From: Emiliania huxleyi CCMP1516
Taxonomy: Eukaryota > Haptophyta > Isochrysidales > Noelaerhabdaceae
NCBI RefSeq assembly: GCF_000372725.1
Contig: NW_005201113.1
Coordinates: 92,638 to 156,637, forward strand
Direction: 5' to 3'
Length of the DNA: 64,000 bases
The position numbers and the translations under genes were made by a program. The notes below the pieces were generated by a model. The model searched no databases. It saw only the letters and a list, made by a program, of their open reading frames with translations, and was not told the DNA's origin. Numbering within the stretch: position 1 is the first letter of the stretch; every line of letters begins with the position of its first letter. Below are positions 51,618 to 59,839 of this stretch, piece after piece.

Positions 51618-53937
51618 CTAGCCCAAGAGCGGAGAGGGAGCGACGATGAGGAGTGCGATGGCGAGGGCGGCGGCTGCGGCGGCCTGCCGCGGCGTGTCGA
51701 CGCCGGTGAGGTCGTCGGCGCAGGGCAGCTCTGGCTCGCGCTGGAAGAAGATGATGAGGAGGCCGAAGAAGAGGAGGGCGGGGTCGTCGCCGCCGAAGAG
51801 CGACTGCAGGCCCAGCCCGAGGAGGAAGAGGCTCGAGGTGAGGCTCGCTGCGCCCGAGCCGAGCACCGCCGCCGCGATCCGGCCGCCGTCGAGCCGTCCG
51901 ACGGGGAGGAGCTGCAGCGCGTTGCAGAGCGCGGAGGTGAAGCCGACGACGGCCGCCGGGTGCAGCTGCACGGCGAGCGAGTCGGGCGTGAGGGGCGGCA
52001 GCACCCAGTCGGCGAGCGAGCCCAGCAGCAGCGACGAGTGCAGCAGCGCGGACGGCACAACCGGGTAGGGCGTCGCGCCGACCAGTGCCGCGGTGGGGAT
52101 GCCGGAGGCGGCGGCGGCGGCGGCGGCGGCGTCGGTGGCGGCGGGCGGCGGGGGCAGACCGGCGGAGAGGGAGAGGCCGACGACAAAGACAGCGAGGGAG
52201 GCGGCGAGGGCGACGTAGGGACCCGAGGCGGCGACGTCGTACAGAGCGGCGCGGCTGCGCGGGGAGCGGAGAAAGCACGTCAGGTCTGGGGAGGCCTGGG
52301 GAGGCCTGGGGCGGCCTGGGGAGGTCTGGGGAGACCTGACCTGCGCGGGAAGTCAAGGACGCGAGTGACGCAGCCGAAGCAGCCGAGCTGCAGCGACGGC
52401 ACCGGCACTGGCGGGGCGATGCGGACGCCGCGGGCGGCGGCGGCGGCGGCGTGAGCGCCCTCATGTAGTACGAGCAGCGCGCCGATGCCGGCGGCGATGG
52501 GGAGAGCCGTTGCAACCGGCGATGTGTCGCCCGCGTTGAGGGCCTGTGGGAAGGTTCCGGGAAGGTTCCGGGCAGGTTCCGGGGCGTCGCTTCACCGGGC
52601 CATCTCTCGGCTATCTCTCGGCGTCGAGGGCCTCGAGGAGCTGGCCATCGTTAGCGAGGAGGAAGGAGGAGAGCGCATACCTGGGAGGTGGCTCGGAGGG
52701 GTCCTAGAAGAGTCTCGGAGGTGTCTCGGAGGTGTCTCGGAGGTGTCTGGAGGAAGGGAAGAGGGGGGGGGGGCGAGGAGAGCGTACCCGAGAGTGGTGA
52801 GCCCGGTCGCGCCCAGCGAGAGCGCGGCCAGCCCGAGCTCGCCGCCTGAGACCAGCCCATCACGCGCTCTTCACACCGCGTCTCTCACAGCAGCGGCTGT
52901 GAGTCCCGTGAAGGTTCACGGAAGGCTCACGTGGCCGACTACAGTGTGTGCAGCGGGGGAGGAGCCGCCTGAGACGCGCAGCGGCCGGACCGCCGGGGAG
53001 AGGGCGAGCACCACCGGCACCGCCTCCTCGCCCGCCTGCAGCTGCTGCGCCGTCCGCGGGACCGGGTCCGACAGCACCAGCAGCCTCACGCCCTCGAGAT
53101 CTGCCTCGTGCGGCGCGCGCTCGTCGAGCGCCTCGAGCAGCGCGGACGGCTCGGCGCGCAGGTTGCCGCGGAAGATTGTGCCGAGCGGAGACTGCTGCAC
53201 CGAGAGGACGTAGAAGGCCCCCGACGGCTCGAGCACGCACCGCCGCACCGCCGCGACCTGACTCACGACCGATCCCCACTGACTCCTTGTGAAAGGTGCT
53301 CGAGACTGCACCGCCGCACCGCCGCGACCTGACTGTCGGAGAGCTGGAGCTGGTCCGCGCGCAGAGGGGCGCCGTCGCCGCCCATGCGCCGCAGCGCCCC
53401 CTCCAGCGCCCCCGAGGGCGGCTCCTGATCCTGCGCACCGTCGCCCCCGCCCCCCTCCCGCTGCGCCGCCTGACCGGCGCCTCCGCCTCCGCCGCCGGGC
53501 GTCTCCTCGCCAGCGCCACCTCCAAACGGCCACCAGCCGCCGGACGGCGCGCCCTCGCCCGCGGCCCCGTCGGACGCCTTCGATGCGTCGCTCGGCGACG
53601 CCGCTGGGGACGGCGCTGGCGGCAAAGGCGATGGCGGCGGCGCGAGCGGCGGAGCATCCTCGAGGGTGTCGCCACGCTTGAGCGCAGTCGCGAGCTTCAT
53701 CTGCTCGGCGAGGAGGGAGAGCCGCTCGGCCTCCAGTGAGGCGCGCTCCGCCGCGATCGCGAGCCGCTCGGCTTTCGTCTTCTTGCTCTCGGCCGTCGCC
53801 GGCTCGCCGCCGCCGCCCTCAACCGCCAACGGCACGGCGGAGCGTGCGCGCCCGCCGCCGAGTACGGTGCGCACGCCGCGGGGAGCGGACGCGTAGAACG
53901 CCGCAGGGGTGAGGGAGGCGAAAAGAAGGGTGGTCAT
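51618..53937 (-). CDS. EGY/S2P-type intramembrane metalloprotease (peptidase M50), plastid-targeted
   Basis: Six exons, all in phase: 53329-53937, 52969-53257, 52788-52845, 52632-52680, 52341-52543, 51618-52254; about 614 residues. EGY proteases are plastid membrane zinc proteases related to S2P. Exon 1 gives a targeting-type N-terminus (MTTLLFASLTPAAFYASAPR), a charged helix and a Pro/Gly-rich region. Exon 2 has the EGY-specific block LSVQQSPLGTIFRGNLRAEP. The zinc site is LLVLHEGAHAAAAAARGVRI (HExxH) in exon 5, followed by PVPSLQLGCFGCVTRVLDFP. The second metal site is NALQLLPVGRLDGGRIAAAV (LDGG) in exon 6, and further hydrophobic segments end the protein. Introns 52846-52968 and 52544-52631 use GC donors; the others use GT. 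All but one have the downstream exon edge duplicated inside the intron's 5' end; 52255-52340 repeats the upstream edge. Confidence 0.92.
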
Positions 53938-54440
53938 CGTGCAGTCGGGCAGAGCTGGTGAGTCGCGCCGCGGTGCTTTGCGTACAATTTCTTTTTCGCG
54001 TGTGCCGGTGATAGAGAGAGAGAGAGAGAGCTACGCGCGGTCTTCCGCGGGGGGAGCTTCGTCGACGGGTGCGGGAGCGCAGCGCAGACAGTGCTGCGGC
54101 GATGCCTCCGGCTGTTTGCGGCGGGCGGCTTGCTGCTCGCGGCGATGGCGAAAAACTCGTCTCGTGGCACACCAAGGGCTTATGCTCTGTCGAGACGTGA
54201 GGCGTATGCGCCCAGGAGGGGAGGGCGCATGCGTAACGACGCTGCTAGAGATGCCTTTCGGGGCCCAGAGATAAAACTTCTGATGCCATGCGTGACCTAG
54301 TAGTGTCCCCAGCTATGGGCGTGTCCACGTTGGAGCCAGGTGTGGTGTGGACGCGAGAATAGCTCCGCCGTTCATGGAGGCAACCGATGCGAGTCGACTG
54401 GTGTGTGTCGTCGTGGTTTCGTATCAAGAATTCTCTCTCT

Positions 54441-54540
54441 CTCTGCCGGTGATAGTACTAGCACGCGCCAGTTCGCACCTGTGTCGAGCCTGTCTGCTGT
54501 GAGAGAGAGTTGTTTTGTTTAAATTCTTTTTCGCGCACCG
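54441..54540 (+). promoter_or_regulatory. Upstream module (best copy): ...CTGCTGTGAGAGAGAGTTG...TTTAAATTCTTTTTCGC
   Basis: Contains GTGATAGTACTAGCACGCGC, CAGTTCGCACCTGTGTCGAG and CCTGTCTGCTGTGAGAGAGA, then TTTAAATTCTTTTTCGC. Related modules precede genes at 32514 (minus), 34825 (minus), 50679 and 57254. Confidence 0.5.
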
Positions 54541-54555
54541 GACGTTTTCTTTTCC

Positions 54556-54765
54556 TCACAGCGCCAGCTGCTCCCGAGAGGCCTTTGCTGGCCTGCGCGT
54601 CGTCGCTGTGTTGGCGGGAGTCAACCACAGCATCGCCATCACCGCCGACGGCAGCGTCTGGAGCTGGGGCGATGGAGACGGTGGTCGGTGGCAAGCTGGG
54701 CCACGGCGACGAGCAGGATCAGCTGCACGAGGCGTGGCCGCCCACACCGCATCCTTGGAATGACT
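54556..54765 (+). pseudogene. Fragment of an RCC1-repeat gene
   Basis: VVAVLAGVNHSIAITADGSV followed by WSWGDGDGG is one RCC1 blade. The natural continuation KLGHGDEQDQ is in the next frame, so there is a shift within GGTGGTCGGTGGC. No further blades follow. It lies opposite the full RCC1 gene at 55015-56589 and is probably a transposed or inverted fragment of a related gene. Confidence 0.6.
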
Positions 54766-55014
54766 GAACACCGAAAATAGCAGCATTGCGAGACATCTAT
54801 GCAGAGGGTATACAGGGAAGAGGGACCCACCGGTCGACCGGTGGACTACCGGGTACACTTCGGTTCTACTGCCTTGAGCAGCGCTCGTACGAGTGAATCC
54901 GATCTGCGCGCGTATGGACACCCTATCGCGTATCGGCTATCGGACGAGGTTATATTGGATAAAGCGTTTTGCACTCGCTCTTGGCTGTACACACACGCTC
55001 AATCAAGACTCAAA

Positions 55015-56589
55015 TCACTGCCTGCGCTGCAGGCCCAGCACGTAGAACGTCGCCCAGCACGCAGAGACAAATCGCACCGGGCCGGGGAGGTGCACCTGAC
55101 CGACGCGAACGCAACCGTCAGGACAAAACTCGTCGTCCATCTCGTCCGCGTCCTCCTCATCGTGTCCCCGCCCGCACTGGTTGTGCGAATTGTATCCCCA
55201 GGAAAAGGCCCTCCCTTCGTCGTCGATGGCGACCATGTAACCCACGCCAACCGCAACTGATACGATGCGTCGCTCTGGCAGCACAATCGTTGGCGTGTCA
55301 CAATCGATGCGTTCGTCGGTTCCGAGCCCGTGCTCGTTGCCTTGCCCAAAGGTGAGCAAACTGCCCGCCGATGTCAGAGCTGCACTCAGATTCAGTCCAG
55401 CGGCAACCTGAGTCACCGCCAGCGCGCCGTCGACACGCACCGGAGTCGCAGCCCAATCCCCAGCTGCAGGTTGCCCAAGCTGACCGCGTGAGTTCGATCC
55501 GAACGCCCACAGGCTGCCGTCATCGAGGAAGACCAACGAATGGGCGTGGCCCGCAGCCACACCAGCCACGCGCTTACCTGCCAGCGCGGTGACTTGCGCA
55601 AGAGTTCTGACTGTACGCAACGGCTGGCCCAGCCCAAGTCGGCCGTCTCCGCCATCACCGAACGAGAACAGCCGCCCACCGTCGTCCGAAATGAGCGCGT
55701 GCTCGTCCCCGAGGCTGATCGATGTCACTCTCCCCAACCCCGGCATAGCCACGATTCTCGGGGAAGAGTCCTCAATCCAGACTGTCTCGTCGTCATCATG
55801 GCCGGCGTCGTCCCCGAGCCCGAAGCGGCTCGCTCCGAAGATGCGGAGCGCGCCGGCGTGCACCACCGCACTCCGGCCCGTACGCGTGACGGCGATATCG
55901 GGCATCCGATCGCCCATGGTATACTGGACACGCCTCGGCTCCATGTCCACTGGGCCACGAGACGGTAAGCCGCCGCACGGCGCACGGCAAGCCAAGCCAT
56001 TCGCAATCGAGGTAGGAGGGGCACCCGCATCAAGATCGTCTCGCGTCAGGCGATAGTGGCCCCACGCAAACAAACGGTGGCTCGAGGCTTCTGGTGTATC
56101 GCCGGCGATCGCGATGAAGTGCAGCTCGCCGCAAGCAGCTGACGAGAACCGAAGATTGGGAAACTGTTCCATCGGATGCTGATTATCTGGGTCGCAGAAT
56201 TGGGTCGCAGAATTGGGAAAACTCGCCTGCAGGCCTGACGCGTACAGCCGACCATCCCACGAGAGAGCCTGTTGATAACGACGCTTCCACACGACGTTTG
56301 CTCCGTCACGAAAGATTACGTGAGCATTCGTCGGAATCGCCCAAATGTGGTGGCATAATTCTGCCCAAAGGGCCTGCGCTTGTTCGGCATCGAAGGCGTG
56401 GCACACCTGCTCGAGGCGAAGCACGTCACCAGCTTCGAGATAACCAGCACTGCACGCAATTTGGATTGCGAGCTCCACCGCCTCATGGACGGCCGTGCCA
56501 GACGCGTCGCACGCACGCGTACGCGTCGCGGCGGCCGCGAGGAAGCTCTGCGACATTGAGCGCGTGCGCATCCGTCGAGTCTGGTTCAT
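55015..56589 (-). CDS. RCC1-repeat protein with a helical (F-box-like) N-terminus
   Basis: A single 524-residue frame. The N-terminal 110 residues include LEAGDVLRLEQVCHAFDAEQ and LWAELCHHIW, an arrangement similar to an F-box or ankyrin-type leader. From about residue 130 come seven or so RCC1 blades with typical tags: HFIAIAGDT...LFAWGHY, DEHALISDDGGRLFSFGDGG, GHAHSLVFLDDGSLWAFGSN, GLNLSAALTSAGSLLTFGQG and VGYMVAIDDEGRAFSWGYNS. The propeller ends near FVSACWATFYVLGL. RCC1 propellers act as guanine-exchange or scaffold modules; with an F-box they can be ubiquitin-ligase adaptors. The N-terminal call is tentative. No introns are needed. Start at 56589 is the first ATG. Confidence 0.8.
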   Translation of the reverse strand: MNQTRRMRTRSMSQSFLAAAATRTRACDASGTAVHEAVELAIQIACSAGYLEAGDVLRLEQVCHAFDAEQAQALWAELCHHIWAIPTNAHVIFRDGANVVWKRRYQQALSWDGRLYASGLQASFPNSATQFCDPDNQHPMEQFPNLRFSSAACGELHFIAIAGDTPEASSHRLFAWGHYRLTRDDLDAGAPPTSIANGLACRAPCGGLPSRGPVDMEPRRVQYTMGDRMPDIAVTRTGRSAVVHAGALRIFGASRFGLGDDAGHDDDETVWIEDSSPRIVAMPGLGRVTSISLGDEHALISDDGGRLFSFGDGGDGRLGLGQPLRTVRTLAQVTALAGKRVAGVAAGHAHSLVFLDDGSLWAFGSNSRGQLGQPAAGDWAATPVRVDGALAVTQVAAGLNLSAALTSAGSLLTFGQGNEHGLGTDERIDCDTPTIVLPERRIVSVAVGVGYMVAIDDEGRAFSWGYNSHNQCGRGHDEEDADEMDDEFCPDGCVRVGQVHLPGPVRFVSACWATFYVLGLQRRQ

Positions 56590-56658
56590 GCTTGCCGCGC
56601 GCCACAGCTATTGCATGCAGGCGAGATCGCGCCCGAGCTCCGCCTGCCGCACCAGCGA

Positions 56659-57116
56659 GCGAGTTCTTTACGAGTACCAGGTTGCAACCCTTGTTCCGCA
56701 CTGTGCTGTGAACAGAGCACCAACCAACAGCTCTCAGGACCCCCCGGTGCTGGGGTGCTGCCAGCAACCAACCAAGTCGAGCGGAGCAGCGTCGTTCCGA
56801 TGTTTCGGCGGGCACTTCTCACCTAAGTCCTTGTGGCGGGCCGCCAGGCCCGGAAGCAGATGCCGACGAGGATCAGACACGGCGCGCTATCTGGGCTCGG
56901 AGGTCGGCAAAAAGGTTGCGCAACCGACACCAGCGACCAGGATCGTCGATCGAGGTAGGTGCACGCTGCTGAAGCAGTGCACCTACATAGTGCGGGACCT
57001 GGGGCAGCAACCAACAACCTGGATGGGGACGGGGTGCTGCTCAACCGGCGGCAAACAGCAGCGTTCACAGCCGAGTGCGGAACAAGGGTTGCAACTTGGT
57101 AAAGAACTCGCTCGCA
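56659..57116. mobile_element. MITE-like element with about 44-bp terminal inverted repeats
   Basis: The left end (AGCGAGCGAGTTCTTTACGA..GGTTGCAACCCTTGTTCCGC) and right end (GCGGAACAAGGGTTGCAACT..TAAAGAACTCGCTCGC) are inverse copies apart from a short gap and one base. The interior is non-coding and also holds inner inverted pieces (CAACCAAC; GTGCTGCCAGCAACC versus GGGGCAGCAACC). It sits between two divergent genes. Confidence 0.7.
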
Positions 57117-57253
57117 GTCGGCGCAGCCGATGTCTCTCTCTCTAATCCTCACTCCATCTCATTCTTTTCGCACAACGTGCGAGGGAGCTGAGGGCGCTCG
57201 TTGTAAAATTCTTTTCGCAAACGTGCGTCCGCTGCGGGCATTGCGACCTAGCC

Positions 57254-59179
57254 GTGGAGACGAACGCGCAACTGCTGACCTTTCCTTCAACGGTGGACAC
57301 GAACGCGTCGAGCGATAGCGCGGCCACCATGGCACGGCGGGCTCTGCCTCCTCGGCCAGACGCTGCAGACGGGCCGTTCCTGCGCATGATCACCGTCAAC
57401 GACATCTACATCCTCGACAACTATCCGCGCCTGGCAACGGCGTTAGCCTCTGCACGCTCCGGGGCGGAGTCGATTGGTGCGGTGGTGACGACGCACCTCA
57501 ATGGAGACTTCCTAAGTCCATGCACCTTCACCGCGCTGGACGGCGGCAAGGTCATGTCGGAGGCGCTGATCAGAGCAAAAATTGACTATGTCTGCCTCGG
57601 AAACCACGAGTTCGATATCGGAGCTGCGGCGCTTGCGGGCAAGATTGGGGGCATCCACAGCACCACGTGCTTGAACTCAAACATCGACGGCCCAGAGCTG
57701 GTAGACTTGCCCACATTCGCCACCGTTAGCGTGGGGGCGCGCACCGCAGTCTTTGGAGGCTACGCGACCAATGATCTCTCCTGCTATCGGCCCTCATCTC
57801 GGCCAAACGTCAGCCCGATCGATGCGTCCGCCTTTCGGCAGACCTGGCAGCAGGCGCTAGCCTCGCTCGGGGAGAGGGCAGCCTCTGCAGCGTTGTTCGT
57901 ACCGATGACTCATCAGCTTGTCCCTCACGACCGCGCTTCGGCCGAGAGCCTCGCGGAGGAGGACCCACAACTCGCGGCGCTGACTCCGATCATCCTGGGC
58001 GGCCATGAGCACGACATCTTTGTCGAGACGGTCGGCCGGTCCACTGTGGTCAAGGTGGGGCAGGACGCAGAACGGATTGGGGTCGTCGACATCTGGTGGG
58101 ATCTCGGGGGCGAGATGCACACGCGCGTGGAGCTCCTGCCGGCCGCTGCGTTTGAGCCGGACGGGGAGGTGCTGGCATGGGTCTCGACGCAGGCGGCTTC
58201 ACTCGACAGGATGATGTCGGTGCCGCTCTTCGCCGTGCCTGAGCCCGCTGTTACGCGCTACTCGTCAAAGCTAGTGCGCTTCGAGGAGTCACGGCTCGCG
58301 ACGCACCTCCTCTCTCTCATCAAGCGCGGCCTGCGCCGCGATGGCGTCGAGCTGGTGGTGCTGCAGGCGGGCGCCGTGCGCGGCAAAGCGGATTACCAGG
58401 CCGCACCCTTCACGCTCGGCGACCTCTTCTCCGAGCTCGCCTTCGAGTGCGAGCTCGCGCTCGTGCCTCTGCCCGGAAGGGTCCTCGCAGAGTCGGTCCG
58501 GTCTACTCGCTCTCGACCGACACCCAACCCCACCTTCCTCCACCTCGATGAGGACGCGCGATGTCGAAGGGACACACATGAGCTCACGGAAATCAATGGG
58601 GCGCCGCTGGAGCCCGACCGGCTCTACATGGTGGCGATCTACCAGTACCTCTTGACTGGGATGAACAGCGTCGAGCCGCTGATGACGTATGTCCGCGCGG
58701 GCGGTGACGAGCGCAACGCTCTTGTGGTGCCCGACCTCGAGGCCTGTCCACCCGCCAAGCAGCTCATCATCGAGGCGCGTGGCACCTGCACTCCCCTCTC
58801 AAGCGCGCGCTCTCGCACCCAACCGCCCCTCCCTCGACCCCGCAAGGTGTGCATGAAGGATGCCTGGAAAGAGTTGCTCGGCGAGCAAGCTTTGGAGAGG
58901 CCCAGCTCGACCGCCACTGACGAGGGCGAGCCGACGACTGGGGAGGATGCCAGAGAGGCGGAGAGGCCGAGGCTGCCATCGCGCCTGTCCCACGTCTTCG
59001 CCGACGTGGCATGCGATCAATCCAAGGTGATCCGGGAGGATGACCTGAGGAATTTTGTGGCGCGCCGGGGCCTCGAGCGGCGCGGTACGTTGCTCCTGGC
59101 TCACATGATCCAGAGTCTCGACCAGGATGGCGACGGGTGCGTGTCTCGCAAAGACTTCGACGCCCTAGTGCAGTTATGA
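57254..59179 (+). CDS. Calcineurin-like metallophosphatase / 5'-nucleotidase with a C-terminal EF-hand
   Basis: A 641-residue frame. The metallophosphoesterase motifs appear in order: MITVNDIYILDNYPRL (D present, the usual His of D-x-H replaced by Tyr), TTHLNGDFLSP (GD), CLGNHEFDIGA (GNHE), VPMTHQL and ILGGHEHDIFV (GHxH). The 5'-nucleotidase C-terminal domain follows (ELVVLQAGAVRGKADYQAAP; FTLGDLFSELAFECELALVP; LYMVAIYQYLLTGMN). The end carries an EF-hand (SLDQDGDGCVSRKDFDALV) preceded by a degenerate partner (DQSKVIREDDLRNFV), suggesting calcium control. The family hydrolyses nucleotide phosphates or cyclic phosphodiesters. There is no signal peptide, so an intracellular site is likely. First ATG 57254; a second at 57329 (MARRALPPR) is possible. 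No intron is required. Confidence 0.88.
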   Translation: METNAQLLTFPSTVDTNASSDSAATMARRALPPRPDAADGPFLRMITVNDIYILDNYPRLATALASARSGAESIGAVVTTHLNGDFLSPCTFTALDGGKVMSEALIRAKIDYVCLGNHEFDIGAAALAGKIGGIHSTTCLNSNIDGPELVDLPTFATVSVGARTAVFGGYATNDLSCYRPSSRPNVSPIDASAFRQTWQQALASLGERAASAALFVPMTHQLVPHDRASAESLAEEDPQLAALTPIILGGHEHDIFVETVGRSTVVKVGQDAERIGVVDIWWDLGGEMHTRVELLPAAAFEPDGEVLAWVSTQAASLDRMMSVPLFAVPEPAVTRYSSKLVRFEESRLATHLLSLIKRGLRRDGVELVVLQAGAVRGKADYQAAPFTLGDLFSELAFECELALVPLPGRVLAESVRSTRSRPTPNPTFLHLDEDARCRRDTHELTEINGAPLEPDRLYMVAIYQYLLTGMNSVEPLMTYVRAGGDERNALVVPDLEACPPAKQLIIEARGTCTPLSSARSRTQPPLPRPRKVCMKDAWKELLGEQALERPSSTATDEGEPTTGEDAREAERPRLPSRLSHVFADVACDQSKVIREDDLRNFVARRGLERRGTLLLAHMIQSLDQDGDGCVSRKDFDALVQL

Positions 59180-59839
59180 TGCAGGGGACCGTGTTGCCGA
59201 TGCATGTGGTGCGCGGCGGTCTGCTTGCACAGCGCGCGGCTGCGGGTTCGTTCGCGCGATCGCCGGCGCACTCGCGCGGTCAAAGCATGGGAGCGAGCTT
59301 GGGCCTTAGCGCTTTTACCATCGCGCGCGGTGCGGCTTCCCGCATCCCGGTGCGGCGTGTCGCGTGTTCGGTGTTCGTTTTTTGTGCTCCTCCGCTCCCG
59401 CCTCCGCGCTCCGGCTCCTCCCGGCGCGCGGTGTCCCGGAGAGAGGCGAGAGCTCTCTCTCTCTCTCTCTGTCTCTCTCGGGGTCTGGAGAGTAGAGGGT
59501 AGAGACCCGTACGTGACAGTGCAGACAGGGTGCCCCGGACGTGTTTGCGCTCAGGAGCGCGGGGGGTAAGCACGATACTTGTACAGTACTTGTAGGTTCC
59601 TGTAGAGTGCTCTTGTGCGCATACAGCTTTACTTGTACACATTCGATGACCTCGGACGATACTATCTACAGACTGCCCTCTTCAAGGCAGCCTGCGGGTC
59701 GGACCTTTCCTACCTTGAGAGTACTGACTATGTTACGGCGCAAAGCTACTTGACCTCCTCTACTCAGTAGCGCCGATTCACGCTGCAGGCCAGCCTCCTA
59801 CTTGCGTGGCGAGTAGCGCCTGCAGGCCAGCTGAGTCTC
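59180..59839. other. No gene recognised
   Basis: Spacer between convergent genes, with a short CT run at 59455-59480 and a duplicated TAGCGCC...CTGCAGGCCAG at 59768-59830. Confidence 0.5.
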
